Shown here: positions 9,330 to 18,370 of the stretch, one piece after another | Layout: each line of letters opens with the position of its first letter | Position numbering within the stretch: position 1 is the first letter of the stretch | Origin: Erysipelotrichaceae bacterium | Lineage (GTDB): Bacteria > Bacillota_I > Bacilli_A > Erysipelotrichales > Erysipelotrichaceae | Direction of reading: 5' to 3' | DNA length: 64,000 nt | NCBI GenBank assembly: GCA_015058845.1 | Contig: SVBO01000003.1 | Location: 1 to 64,000, forward strand | The notes under the pieces: model-generated | The model's input: only the letters and a program-made list of their open reading frames with translations | Databases searched by the model: none | What the model was told of the DNA's origin: nothing | Made by a program: the position numbers and the translations under genes

Positions 9330-9338
9330 TGCTATAAT
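9330..9338 (+). promoter_or_regulatory. Extended -10 promoter of ruvAB
   Basis: TGCTATAAT (extended -10) about 45 nt before the ruvA start. No good -35 box is seen, as is usual for extended -10 promoters. Confidence 0.65.
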
Positions 9339-9382
9339 ACATAAGATAGAGCAAAATATTAGTGAAGTAGGTGAATAAAAAT

Positions 9383-9958
9383 ATGTATGCATTTATTTCT
9401 GGTAAAGTATATAGTGTGAAAAGTGATGAAGTGATCGTGGATAATCATGGGATCGGATATCGTATCCATATGAGTGATACACGCAAGATAAAGCGTGATA
9501 GTGAGGTATTCTTATATATCTATGAACAGATCAGTGAGGATGCGCATACTTTATATGGTTTCTTATCTAATGAGGAATATGATCTATTTACCCAATTGAT
9601 CAAGGTAAAGGGAGTAGGGTGTAAGAGCGCTATTACAGCAATGTCTATGGCAGCAGCTAGTGATATCATTGGCGCGATCGAGAAGTCTGATGTAGCCTTC
9701 ATGAAGAGATTACCTGGAATTGGAGCTAAGACTGCTTCTCAGATCATTCTAGATCTAAAGGGTAAGTTAGTGCATAGTGATGAGGTGAGTAAGAATACTT
9801 CTCCTCTATTAACAGAAGTAGAACAAGCATTGAAGTCACTGGGATATAAGAATAGTGAAATCAATCCGATCTTGAAACAATTAGAGATCAAGGATAAGAC
9901 TGTGGATCAATTGATCAAACAGGCATTAAGTTTAATGTTGAAGGCGAAGGGAGGATAA
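9383..9958 (+). CDS. ruvA: Holliday junction DNA helicase subunit RuvA
   Basis: RuvA tetramers bind Holliday junctions and load the RuvB motor for branch migration. The 191-residue protein shows the three expected domains: N-terminal OB fold ([10 protein letters not shown] start, residues 1-62), the HhH pair (KGVGCKSAI and [19 protein letters not shown], residues 70-135), and a C-terminal three-helix domain that contacts RuvB (145-191). ATG at 9383 matches the family start MYA(F/Y)I; the upstream in-frame GTG at 9371 overlaps the SD-like AGGTG. It is the first gene of ruvAB, with ruvB 4 nt later. Confidence 0.95.
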   Translation: MYAFISGKVYSVKSDEVIVDNHGIGYRIHMSDTRKIKRDSEVFLYIYEQISEDAHTLYGFLSNEEYDLFTQLIKVKGVGCKSAITAMSMAAASDIIGAIEKSDVAFMKRLPGIGAKTASQIILDLKGKLVHSDEVSKNTSPLLTEVEQALKSLGYKNSEINPILKQLEIKDKTVDQLIKQALSLMLKAKGG

Positions 9959-9962
9959 TACT

Positions 9963-10967
9963 TTGAAAGAGCGTATTATGAGTAATGAAGAGTTAGTATG
10001 TGATGAGGAAGAGACTCTACGTCCCTCTAGTCTAAAAGATTACGTAGGACAAAGTGCGATCAAAGAGAACTTATCGATCTTCATTCAAGCTGCTAGAGGT
10101 AGAGATGAAGCACTAGATCATGTATTGCTATATGGCCCTCCAGGATTAGGTAAGACTACGTTATCCTATATTATTGCCAATGAGATGCATGGGAATATCA
10201 AAACAACTAGTGGACCTAGTATTGAAAGAAGTGGAGATCTAGCTTCGATCCTATCTTCCTTAGAAGCAGGAGATGTATTATTCATTGATGAGATCCATCG
10301 ATTACCTAAAATGGTAGAGGAAGTATTATATCCAGCAATGGAAGACTATTGTATCGATGTAGTAGTCGGGAAAGATGCTTCTACAAGATCTATTCGCTTA
10401 GACTTACCTCCATTCACATTAGTAGGAGCTACCACAAGAGCAGGAGATCTAAGTGCTCCCCTACGTGATCGATTCGGGATCATTAATAAGTTAGAATACT
10501 ATACCAATGAGGAACTAGGACAGATCATTACTAGATCGGCTAGAGTATTAGGCAGTAAGATCGAACCAGAAGCTGTATTAGAGTTAGCTAAAAGAAGTCG
10601 TGGTACACCACGTATTGCTAATAGATTACTAAGAAGAGTCCGTGACTTTGCCCAAGTACTCAATGATGGAAACATTACCCTAGAGATCACACAGAAGTCA
10701 TTAGATAAGTTAAAGGTAGATGCTCTAGGTCTAGATGATGTAGACCATAAGTATCTAAGAGGTATTATTGAGAGATATAATGGAGGTCCAGTAGGCGTAG
10801 AATCTATTGCAGCTAGTATTGGAGAAGAGCCAATGACTTTAGAGGATGTATATGAGCCTTATCTATTACAGATCGGTTTCATTAATCGTACTCCTAGAGG
10901 TAGAGTAGTAACACCTAAGGCATATGAGCATCTAGGTATATCTTATCAAAATAGCTTGTTTGAATAA
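9963..10967 (+). CDS. ruvB: Holliday junction branch-migration ATPase RuvB
   Basis: AAA+ hexameric motor of the RuvAB complex, 334 residues. Walker [10 protein letters not shown] (about 58-66), Walker [10 protein letters not shown] (about 105-113), sensor 1 GATTRAG, and the arginine-finger segment APLRDRFG are intact, followed by the winged-helix C-terminus (FINRTPRGR). The start is a TTG: GGGAGG lies 8 nt before it, and the resulting N-terminus MKERIMS aligns with Bacillus RuvB MDERLVS. The next ATG (9978) would cut off this conserved segment. In Bacillus queA, tgt and yajC follow ruvB; none is here. Confidence 0.96.
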   Translation: MKERIMSNEELVCDEEETLRPSSLKDYVGQSAIKENLSIFIQAARGRDEALDHVLLYGPPGLGKTTLSYIIANEMHGNIKTTSGPSIERSGDLASILSSLEAGDVLFIDEIHRLPKMVEEVLYPAMEDYCIDVVVGKDASTRSIRLDLPPFTLVGATTRAGDLSAPLRDRFGIINKLEYYTNEELGQIITRSARVLGSKIEPEAVLELAKRSRGTPRIANRLLRRVRDFAQVLNDGNITLEITQKSLDKLKVDALGLDDVDHKYLRGIIERYNGGPVGVESIAASIGEEPMTLEDVYEPYLLQIGFINRTPRGRVVTPKAYEHLGISYQNSLFE

Positions 10968-10990
10968 GAGAGGCATGACCTCTCTTTTCT
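10966..10990. terminator. Bidirectional terminator after ruvB
   Basis: An 8-bp stem AAGAGAGG/CCTCTCTT, loop CATGA, T run following, between convergent genes. Confidence 0.85.
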
Positions 10991-11343
10991 TATCTCCTCA
11001 TTGCCACTCTAGTACATATCCCAAACCCTACTATTCTAGCTAATACAAGATATAGATCACTCATATTCAAACTATTCCCCATCAAGAACATAACAAGCAC
11101 TATCGCTACATACACCCCGATCACAGGAAGAGCACATAGCAAAGCCTTCTTATATACGAACCTACCCAACAAAACACCAGCCCCACTCCAAAGGATCACA
11201 CTTAAAACATTCGCAATCATTTCATAAGTATCGAAACTTAGGATAGAATAAAACATAAGAAGTGCAAAGAAGATAGAGACCATGCAGTACGTAGTACATA
11301 AGAATACTAAGGTATATACATATCTAGAAATTTGATGATTCAT
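10990..11343 (-). CDS. Small four-TM membrane protein, TIGR04086/YrzE-like
   Basis: The 117-residue protein has four hydrophobic helices with short loops, as in the TIGR04086 (Bacillus YrzE) family of unknown function. The position supports this: in Bacillus yrzE lies between the ruvAB-queA-tgt-yajC block and spoVB, and here it sits between ruvB and a spoVB-like gene. ATG at 11343 is chosen because GAGGTGAT precedes it by 7 nt. Divergent from the yetF-like gene, with the two starts 61 nt apart. Sequence similarity alone is weak, so synteny carries much of the call. Confidence 0.6.
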   Translation of the reverse strand: MNHQISRYVYTLVFLCTTYCMVSIFFALLMFYSILSFDTYEMIANVLSVILWSGAGVLLGRFVYKKALLCALPVIGVYVAIVLVMFLMGNSLNMSDLYLVLARIVGFGICTRVAMRR

Positions 11344-11404
11344 CACTATCACCTCATATTCACTATATGTGAACACTATACTTTCTAGTACGAAAGGAGC
11401 TAAA

Positions 11405-12151
11405 ATGGAATATCTAAACTTGATCTTAAGAAGTTTCTTCTTTTATTTCCTGATCATTTTATACTTACGATTAATGGGGAAAAGAGAAGTAGGAGAATTA
11501 TCTGTATTCGATCTTGTATTATATTTTCTAATGACTGAACTATTAGCGATCTCTATTTCTTCAGTGGATGAGAGTATCTGGAAGACGATCTTTCCCGTGA
11601 CGACACTTGCTTTCTTACAAATAGCACTTTCTTGGTTCTTGCTAAAGAAAAAGAAGTATCGAGATATCATAGAAGGAAAACCAGCTTTGTTGATCTGTAA
11701 TGGCAAGATCATGCAAGAGGAGATGAAGAGGCAGAGGTATACGATCGATGATCTATTGTATCAGATCCGAGATAAGGATGTGGGGAGTGTTTCTGAGGTA
11801 GAGTTTGCGATCTTAGAGAATAGTGGGGTATTAAGTGTGTTGAAGAAAGGGCAGACTCCTTTACTATTCCCTTTTCCTTTGATTAGTGATGGAGAGATCC
11901 AAGTAGATATGTTATATCGATGTGGGTTGAATCAGAAGTGGTTATTAGAGAAGTTACGCAAGTTAGGATACAATGATCCTAAGGATATCTTCATATGTCT
12001 ATGGGAGAAGGGTGGTCTACATATTACTCTTAAGGAAGGCGTGATGAAGGCGCAAGGCATGGAGAAATGTCGTCAGAAGATATCCTGCCAACAAGCTAAT
12101 AAACAACGCATACTCTCTAAAAATAGGGATCAGAAGGATCAAGCAAAGTAA
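11405..12151 (+). CDS. DUF421 (YetF-like) membrane protein
   Basis: A 248-residue protein with three N-terminal membrane helices containing LRLMGKREVGELSVFDLV, the hallmark of the YetF/DUF421 family. A cytoplasmic alpha/beta domain follows with GKPALLICNGKI and a YTIDDLLYQIRDKDV segment. Function is not settled; relatives are linked to envelope or spore properties in Bacillus. ATG at 11405 has AAAGGAG 5 nt ahead. The recognisable domain ends near residue 216 (GGLHITLK). The last ~30 residues are charged, look like read-through, and overlap the tail of the convergent spoVB-like gene by 135 bp. Confidence 0.85.
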   Translation: MEYLNLILRSFFFYFLIILYLRLMGKREVGELSVFDLVLYFLMTELLAISISSVDESIWKTIFPVTTLAFLQIALSWFLLKKKKYRDIIEGKPALLICNGKIMQEEMKRQRYTIDDLLYQIRDKDVGSVSEVEFAILENSGVLSVLKKGQTPLLFPFPLISDGEIQVDMLYRCGLNQKWLLEKLRKLGYNDPKDIFICLWEKGGLHITLKEGVMKAQGMEKCRQKISCQQANKQRILSKNRDQKDQAK

Positions 12152-13321
12152 TCGTAAGATACTGCCTATAAGAGAATCTATGAATGATAGATGCGTCTGA
12201 TCCAGGGCTGTTAAACAAACAGATAATACAGATTGAATAGAACCAATAGCAAAAGGAAACACCATCCATCGCACAGCATTCAAAGAAGTATTCGATAAAG
12301 TCTTATGATATAACAATACACATAATTCTTGTGGAAACATATAGATCGTAAGAGCTACACAACTAGCTATACTGATACATAGTATACATACATGCTTTAG
12401 AAGAATTTTAGCTTGGTGGATATTCCCATTGGTATAATATCTAGTAAAGGTAGGTAATAAATACGTAGAAAGGGAAAAGGAAAGAAAAGCAGAAAGAGAT
12501 ATTAAAGGTAATATGTATCCATGTAATTCCCCATAACTCTCTTGTAATATAGGTAATATCTCTACTCCGATCCATGCTATGATCAAAGGTTCTAAGAACA
12601 TGGTTAGAGTACCTGTGAAACGAGCAGCACTAAGTGGTAGGGCAATGGAGAGTACATATTTTAGAGCTTGTTTGGTGGTATGGGTGAATAAGACTGTGAT
12701 CTTCTTGGAAGAGAAGGGAAGGAATATAGTAAGGAATAAGATAGTACCCACTTCTCCAGCACTGATCGATAACATGGAGATCACTGCTAAGTCGATACTA
12801 TCTTGTATTGGGTATATACTTAATATGATCATTAGAAATAAGATCCTAGCGATCTCCTCGATCACACTAGAAGCACTCGAAGCAATATGTCTAGCTTTCC
12901 CATTATAGTATCCCTTCAACATACCGCTTACAGTCACTAGTGGAAGAAGAGGAATGATCGCATATAATACCTCTTTCATATCAGGGGAAGAGAATAAGAG
13001 AGAAGAGAGTAAAGGAATACATAAGAATAGTAATACTACTAATAATAGATTATTGATAGTAGCTATTAGAATAGCAGCTATGATAGGTCTTCTTCGAGCA
13101 ATACTTTGATCTGCTACGATCCTAGAGATCGTACTAGGTAGACCCAATTGCGCAATAGTTATAAAGAATAACATCGTAGGAACTGCTAGAGAATATAAAG
13201 TCATAGCGTCTTTTGTAAGCAGGCGTGCTAATAAGATTTTGATGAACATAGATAATATCTTGGCAATAAATGAAAGAGATAATAAGATAAATGCCATCAT
13301 TAGTAATCTTTTTTTTCGCAT
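12017..13321 (-). CDS. SpoVB/MVF-type lipid or polysaccharide flippase
   Basis: Polytopic membrane protein of the MOP superfamily, 434 residues with about 12-14 helices. It has the family features of SpoVB/YtgP proteins: GLPSTISRIVADQ near residue 60 and GMLKGYYNGKARHIASSASSVIEEI near 135. Members flip lipid-linked sugars or peptidoglycan precursors. It is slightly short compared with the usual ~500 residues. Placement next to a TIGR04086-like gene and upstream of comN-secDF mirrors Bacillus spoVB. Its final helix (LISLLAGYLLTTFLHAL) lies in the 135-bp overlap with the yetF-like gene, which argues that this reading frame is the genuine one there. Sporulation itself is not implied. Confidence 0.8.
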   Translation of the reverse strand: MRKKRLLMMAFILLSLSFIAKILSMFIKILLARLLTKDAMTLYSLAVPTMLFFITIAQLGLPSTISRIVADQSIARRRPIIAAILIATINNLLLVVLLFLCIPLLSSLLFSSPDMKEVLYAIIPLLPLVTVSGMLKGYYNGKARHIASSASSVIEEIARILFLMIILSIYPIQDSIDLAVISMLSISAGEVGTILFLTIFLPFSSKKITVLFTHTTKQALKYVLSIALPLSAARFTGTLTMFLEPLIIAWIGVEILPILQESYGELHGYILPLISLSAFLSFSLSTYLLPTFTRYYTNGNIHQAKILLKHVCILCISIASCVALTIYMFPQELCVLLYHKTLSNTSLNAVRWMVFPFAIGSIQSVLSVCLTALDQTHLSFIDSLIGSILRLLCLILLIPIFREYALFISLLAGYLLTTFLHALRLHHAFLKSNM

Positions 13322-13371
13322 TTTCCTTAATTCACCTCTTCCCTCATGTTAGTTTATGCTTTATAATATTG

Positions 13372-13380
13372 TGGTATGAT
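13372..13380 (+). promoter_or_regulatory. Extended -10 promoter of comN-secDF
   Basis: TGGTATGAT, an extended -10 element 30 nt before the comN-like start, with no clear -35. Confidence 0.5.
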
Positions 13381-13409
13381 AATTTAGAGAGGTAGTGAAG
13401 GGGAACTGT

Positions 13410-13697
13410 ATGGAAGCAAAGGATTCTAGTATATCCATGCAAACTCAAATTGCACTGCAAGTCAAACTCTTTCAACTACATAGGGAAGGCCTTGAAAGAT
13501 TGACACTTACGCAGTTAATTGATACAATGAATGGGTTACGTTGGAGAAAAGGTCAACCTAAGTCTTTAAATGCTTGTGTAGATGATATCTTTTCGATTTC
13601 TAAGGAAGAGATCGTGATCTATTTGAGTAAGAAAGCAATTATTGATGGGTACTCTTCAAAGTTAAGTGATTTTGAAGATTTAATAGGAGGGAATTAG
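13410..13697 (+). CDS. ComN-like post-transcriptional regulator
   Basis: A 95-residue soluble protein resembling the Post_transc_reg family (Bacillus ComN/YrzD): helical N-terminus, LTLTQLIDTMNGLRWRKGQPKSLNACVDDIFSIS core and a short tail. ComN in Bacillus modulates comE mRNA and associates with the division site. The gene lies directly upstream of secDF, exactly as yrzD does in Bacillus, with a 1-nt gap suggesting coupled translation. ATG at 13410 is chosen for the AAGGGG 6 nt upstream; an in-frame GTG at 13395 lies too close to any SD. Function here is by analogy. Confidence 0.7.
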   Translation: MEAKDSSISMQTQIALQVKLFQLHREGLERLTLTQLIDTMNGLRWRKGQPKSLNACVDDIFSISKEEIVIYLSKKAIIDGYSSKLSDFEDLIGGN

Positions 13698-13698
13698 A

Positions 13699-15993
13699 AT
13701 GAGAAAGTCAAAGTTAATGGTCTTCATCATTTCAGTGGTAGTTATGTCGCTGTTAATGGTATGGGACATGCCAAAGGTATTCGATAATATCAACCTTGGT
13801 CTAGATCTACAAGGTGGATTCGAAATCGTGTATGAGGTTAGTCCGCTAGATGGGAAATCAGAGATCCCAGAAATGAGTGCGGTATCTAAGTCTATTTCTA
13901 AGCGTATCGACGTATTAGGGGTAAATGAACCATCTATTATGATCGAGGGCGAAAATCGTATTCGTGTGCAACTAGCTGGTGTACAAGACCAAGACCAAGC
14001 TAGAAGAATTTTATCTTCTACTGCGAATATGTCATTTAGAGATGTAAATGATAACTTATTGATGGATGCTACTGTTATCAAAGAGGGTGGTGCTACATTA
14101 GCGTTCCAAAATGGTATTCCAGTAGTTAGTTTAAAGATCGCTGATCAAGATAAGTTCTATGAAGTTACTAAGGAGCTTGCTACTAGAGGTGAAGGCAAGA
14201 ACTTGATCGTAACTTGGTTGGACTTTGAAGAAGGTGTAGATTCTTATGCTAAGGAAATGGAAAAGGTAGCTAAGGGAGAAGAACCTGCTTATGTTTCTGC
14301 CGCTTCTGTTAGAGAGGGTATCAATGGAGATGCGGTTATTTCTGGTAACTTTACAGATGAAAGTGCTAGAGAATTAGCGGATCTTATCAACTCTGGTTCT
14401 CTTCCTGTTAAGATGAATGAATTATATTCTAATGTTGTAAGTGCTGAACTTGGTGAAGGTGCATATGAGAAGACTATGATTGCTGGTATCATTGGGTATA
14501 TCGCTGTTGTTATCTTCATGATCGCTATGTATCGTTTACCTGGTGTTATCTCAGCTTTCATGTTATTTATCTATTTATGGGCAGTTCTAAAGGTATATAA
14601 CTTAATGGGTGGTGTATTCACACTTCCTGGTATCGCAGCGCTAGTAATGGGTGCTGGTATGACAGTAGATGCTAACGTTATTACTTTCGAACGTATCAAG
14701 GATGAATTATATAAAGGACGTAGTGTTAAGAAGGCATTTGAAGAAGGTTCTCAAATGGCATTCTCTTCTATCTTCGACTCTCAATTCACTACACTTATCG
14801 CAGCTCTTGTTATGTACTGGTTAGGTACTGGTTCTGTTAAGGGATTCGCAACTATGTTAATGATCACTATTGTAGGTACATTATTGATCACTGTACAAGT
14901 TGTTAAGTTCTTACTTGGTCTACTTGTAAGCTCTGGTTGGTTAGACAACAAGAAGACTTGGTTTGGTGTAAGTGCTAAGCATCTTCCTGATGTAGCTAAG
15001 GGTGAAGAGCGTAAGTATTTTGGTAAGTTCCATAATGTGGATTTCATGGCGATCTTCAAGAAGGTATCATTATTACCAGTGGCTATCCTAGTGATCGCTG
15101 TAGCTATGGGTGTGTTCAATAGTGTAAGTGGAAATGGTTTCTTGAACCTTGGTATCGACTTTGCTTCTGGTACTAAGATCACTGTTCAATCAGATGCTCC
15201 ATTAACTGTAGATGCTATCGAAGATAAGTTCGAAGAATTTGGATATCAAGTAAGCCGTGTTCAATTATCAGGGGATAATAATGAAATGGCATCTGTTTCT
15301 ATCAAAGAAGTTATCGAAACAGAAGATATGTATGAATTAAAAGAGGCTCTAGAAGCTGAATATGGATATGAACCAAGTGACTCTGTCGTTACTCCAGTAG
15401 TAGGACGTGAGTTAGTTCGTAATGCATTGATGGCTTGTGCTGTAGCATGGGTAGCTATGTTAGCGTATATCTCATTCCGCTTCAAGTTCGACTATGCGAT
15501 CAGCTGTATCATAACATTGATGCATGACGTATTGCTTATCTTAGCGATCTATGCGATCTTCCGTATCGAAGTTGAGTCTACATTAGTAGCTGTTGTTCTA
15601 TCAATCATCGGTTACTCAATCAACTCATCAATCGTTACATTCGACCGTGTACGTGAGATCTTAGATGGTAAAGAAAATGCTAAGAATCCTAAGGAATACT
15701 ATAAGACAGTTGTTAATGAAGCATTACGCAATACTGGTGAACGTTCATTGATCACTACTATTACAACTGCATTACCATTGATCGCATTGATCTTCTTAGG
15801 TTCTCCTTCTATCACTGGATTCAATACATCTATGTTAGTGGGTATTCTAGCTGGTGCATTCTCTTCTCTATTCTTAGCTGCTCCTATCTGGTATACATTC
15901 CGTGTGAATAAAAAGCCTACTCAAAAGAAGCAAAAGAATGTGAAGAAGTTAGATGAACCAACAGAGATCAACGTACCTGGTATCAACTCTTAA
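13699..15993 (+). CDS. secDF: Fused protein-export membrane protein SecDF
   Basis: Accessory subunit of the Sec translocon that uses ion flow to pull exported proteins outward; 764 residues, 12 TM helices in two halves. The SecD half has LGLDLQGGFEIVYEV near the start, the periplasmic P1 domain, and GMTVDANVITFERI in TM4 with the ion-path Asp324. The SecF half has LGIDFASGTKI and GYSINSSIVTFDR. In SecF families the latter normally reads IND(T/S)IV; here Asp is replaced by Ser643. Codon use is rich in preferred codons, as for a highly expressed gene. SD GGAGGG and 1-nt spacing from comN. Ends at a terminator before recJ. Confidence 0.96.
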   Translation: MRKSKLMVFIISVVVMSLLMVWDMPKVFDNINLGLDLQGGFEIVYEVSPLDGKSEIPEMSAVSKSISKRIDVLGVNEPSIMIEGENRIRVQLAGVQDQDQARRILSSTANMSFRDVNDNLLMDATVIKEGGATLAFQNGIPVVSLKIADQDKFYEVTKELATRGEGKNLIVTWLDFEEGVDSYAKEMEKVAKGEEPAYVSAASVREGINGDAVISGNFTDESARELADLINSGSLPVKMNELYSNVVSAELGEGAYEKTMIAGIIGYIAVVIFMIAMYRLPGVISAFMLFIYLWAVLKVYNLMGGVFTLPGIAALVMGAGMTVDANVITFERIKDELYKGRSVKKAFEEGSQMAFSSIFDSQFTTLIAALVMYWLGTGSVKGFATMLMITIVGTLLITVQVVKFLLGLLVSSGWLDNKKTWFGVSAKHLPDVAKGEERKYFGKFHNVDFMAIFKKVSLLPVAILVIAVAMGVFNSVSGNGFLNLGIDFASGTKITVQSDAPLTVDAIEDKFEEFGYQVSRVQLSGDNNEMASVSIKEVIETEDMYELKEALEAEYGYEPSDSVVTPVVGRELVRNALMACAVAWVAMLAYISFRFKFDYAISCIITLMHDVLLILAIYAIFRIEVESTLVAVVLSIIGYSINSSIVTFDRVREILDGKENAKNPKEYYKTVVNEALRNTGERSLITTITTALPLIALIFLGSPSITGFNTSMLVGILAGAFSSLFLAAPIWYTFRVNKKPTQKKQKNVKKLDEPTEINVPGINS

Positions 15994-15999
15994 TCAAAC

Positions 16000-16025
16000 A
16001 AGGACAGTTCATACTGTCCTTTTCT
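16000..16025 (+). terminator. Terminator after secDF
   Basis: A 9-bp stem AAGGACAGT/ACTGTCCTT with loop TCAT and trailing T-rich tract. Confidence 0.85.
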
Positions 16026-16063
16026 ATTCGTTCCATGATATACTTATGAAGTAGGTGAGAAAT

Positions 16064-17641
16064 ATGAGATATGTAGAACAAAAATGCCCAAGTGATTATT
16101 TAAATGATATCAATTGCTCTAACTTAGTGAGAGAGACTTTGTATTGGGTGTGTAAAGAGGGGTATGATCCCTATGGTTTCTTTATGGAAGATGATCTATA
16201 TCCGATCAGTACGAGTGAACATTATGTAAGAGTAGTATCTTATTTACAAGAGTGTATAAATGCGCATAGAAAGATCGTGATCTGTGGAGACTATGATTGT
16301 GATGGGATCTGCTCGACTACTTTGTTAGTTATGGGTCTACAAGAGTGTGGTATTACACCTGGATATTATATTCCAAATCGTAATAAGGATGGATATGGGT
16401 TAAGTACTAAGTTAGTACAACAATTCTATACTAAGGGATATGAAGTGATTATTTGTGTAGATAATGGAGTAGTAGCACACGATGCGATCGATCTAGCATA
16501 TCAATTAGGCATAGAAGTAGTGATCCTAGATCATCATGAAATGGATCATAAGACGATGCAGTATCCATATCTTCTCCATCCTCTTCTTATGGAAGAAGAG
16601 TATCATTACTTATGTGGAAGTGGTGTTGTATTTGAGGTATTACGTTCTATTACCAAACTATCTCCTTATAAAGTCATGTTAGCAGCCCTAGCAGCGATCT
16701 CTGATATGATGTTGCTTTGGGGACAAAATAGAAGAGTTGTGCGAATTGGGCTAAGAGTGATGAGAGAGTATATTACTCCTCTTAGATATCTAGTAGAAGG
16801 AGAAGAAATCGATGAAATGACACTTGCTTTGAAACTAGCTCCTAAGATCAATGCAGTAGGTAGAATGTATGATCGTGCGAATCCTAATCAATTAGTGAAG
16901 TACTTATTAAGTGAAGATGCTAGTGTGTTATCGACTGTAGCTAAACAAATAGACAAGATCAATGAGGATCGAAGATGTGTGAGTCAAACGATCCAACAGC
17001 AAGTAATAGAAAAGATCGATCCTAGTAAAGAGTATATCTTATCTTATGGAGATTATCATGAAGGCGTAGTAGGGCTAGTAGCTTCCCACTTGGTACATAC
17101 ATATCATAAGCCAGTATTTGTGTTAGCTAATGAGAATGGGAAACTAAAAGGAAGTTGTCGAAGTGTATCTTCGATCGATCTTATTGATATGCTAAGAGAA
17201 TGTCCTCATCTAGATACTTTTGGTGGACATAAAGCAGCTGGAGGATTATCACTCACAGAGGATAAGTTAGAAGCATTTGAAAGATATATCCAAGAGTATA
17301 TGAATACTCATGTGATCCAAGAAGATCTGCAGGAATATATTGCATTGCCTGAGGAAGACTTTACCTTACCCAATCTCCATGAACTATCTCTATTAAGACC
17401 TTACTTACGGATCCAAGAAGAACCACTGTATAGATTAGATCACTTAAAGATGAGTAAAGCAGTATTCATGAGTGAGGGGAAACATGCTAAGTGGACATTG
17501 AATCAAACCAGTGAAGTAGTGTATTTCCAAATACCAAAAGAGGTATTAGAGAGAGAGTCTATTTCAGTAGTGGGGACTCTTAAGATCAGTGTATATAAAG
17601 GGAGAAGTAAAGCAGTATTTACTGTAAAAGAGGCTATTTAA
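16064..17641 (+). CDS. recJ: Single-stranded-DNA 5'-3' exonuclease RecJ-like
   Basis: DHH/DHHA1 phosphoesterase acting in recombination and repair. The DHH domain shows motif [12 protein letters not shown] (about residues 75-85), motif II DNG, and motif [10 protein letters not shown]. The C-terminal DHHA1 domain has [10 protein letters not shown], followed by an OB-like tail. At 525 residues it is close to Gram-negative RecJ and much shorter than the ~780-residue Bacillus RecJ. ATG at 16064 is favoured over GTG at 16055, which sits within the SD AGGTGAG. The secDF-recJ-apt-rel order is the conserved Firmicutes order. A short RecJ paralogue cannot be excluded, but synteny supports true RecJ. 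Confidence 0.88.
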   Translation: MRYVEQKCPSDYLNDINCSNLVRETLYWVCKEGYDPYGFFMEDDLYPISTSEHYVRVVSYLQECINAHRKIVICGDYDCDGICSTTLLVMGLQECGITPGYYIPNRNKDGYGLSTKLVQQFYTKGYEVIICVDNGVVAHDAIDLAYQLGIEVVILDHHEMDHKTMQYPYLLHPLLMEEEYHYLCGSGVVFEVLRSITKLSPYKVMLAALAAISDMMLLWGQNRRVVRIGLRVMREYITPLRYLVEGEEIDEMTLALKLAPKINAVGRMYDRANPNQLVKYLLSEDASVLSTVAKQIDKINEDRRCVSQTIQQQVIEKIDPSKEYILSYGDYHEGVVGLVASHLVHTYHKPVFVLANENGKLKGSCRSVSSIDLIDMLRECPHLDTFGGHKAAGGLSLTEDKLEAFERYIQEYMNTHVIQEDLQEYIALPEEDFTLPNLHELSLLRPYLRIQEEPLYRLDHLKMSKAVFMSEGKHAKWTLNQTSEVVYFQIPKEVLERESISVVGTLKISVYKGRSKAVFTVKEAI

Positions 17642-17711
17642 CTGTTATTCTTGCTATATTTATAGTATAATACCAGTGTATATAAGTTATCTTATAGGAG
17701 GGTGTGTAGAA

Positions 17712-18224
17712 ATGAATTTAAAAGATTATATTGCAGCAGTTCCTAATTTTCCTAAAGAAGGGATCTTATTCCGTGATATTACTCCATTAATGGCAAATGG
17801 AGAAGCATTCCATGAAGCATGTAACAAAATGGTAGAGTTTGCGAAAGAAATTGAGGCTACAGTCGTTGTAGGGCCAGAATCAAGAGGCTTTATCTTTGGT
17901 TGTCCAGTAGCACATGAATTAAAGATCGGTTTCGTACCAGTACGTAAGCCTGGTAAATTACCTCGTGAAACAGTTAGTTTGAAATATGATCTAGAATATG
18001 GTAGTAATGAACTACATATGCATAAGGATTCTATCAAGCCTGGTGATAAGGTATTGATCATTGATGACCTTCTTGCAACAGGTGGTACAGTAGATGCTAC
18101 GATCAAACTTGTTGAAGGTATGGGTGGAGAAGTAGTTGGCTGTGGATTCTTGATCGAGTTAGAAGGATTAAAGGGTCGTGATCTATTAAAAGGATATCGC
18201 GTTGAAACATTAATGAAGTATTAG
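17712..18224 (+). CDS. apt: Adenine phosphoribosyltransferase
   Basis: Purine salvage enzyme converting adenine and PRPP to AMP. The 170-residue protein has the family N-terminus ([15 protein letters not shown]), the adenine-binding ESRGF segment and the PRPP loop [13 protein letters not shown] (about residues 115-127). ATG at 17712 follows GGAGGG with good spacing; the longer form from 17676 would include the promoter region. A TATAAT at 17666-17671 suggests its own promoter. Sits between recJ and rel as in Bacillus, linking purine salvage and (p)ppGpp metabolism. Confidence 0.96.
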   Translation: MNLKDYIAAVPNFPKEGILFRDITPLMANGEAFHEACNKMVEFAKEIEATVVVGPESRGFIFGCPVAHELKIGFVPVRKPGKLPRETVSLKYDLEYGSNELHMHKDSIKPGDKVLIIDDLLATGGTVDATIKLVEGMGGEVVGCGFLIELEGLKGRDLLKGYRVETLMKY

Positions 18225-18232
18225 TCAAAATG

Positions 18233-18273
18233 GTATAGAAAGTAAGAATATCCTCTTATTTTCTATACTTTTT
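18233..18273 (+). terminator. Terminator after apt
   Basis: Long stem of about 15 bp, GTATAGAAA(G)TAAGA against TCTTA(T)TTTCTATAC, then five T. Confidence 0.85.
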
Positions 18274-18370
18274 ATATACTTTTCGAAGTATCTATAGGTA
18301 TATTCTCTAGAAATTAGTGATACTTTGTAGTATAATCTACTTATTACAATCAGTAGTAGGAGTGGATCAT

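Noticed and set aside
13680-14081. Long minus-strand frame opposite secDF, and similar ones opposite smc (33846-34277) and deep in dnaE and tex
   Set aside because: They lie wholly inside strongly conserved genes, lack SD sequences and show no family features.
18317-18370. Longer N-terminus for rel
   Set aside because: The added codons cover the TATAAT promoter; the ATG at 18371 has a good SD and matches the family start.
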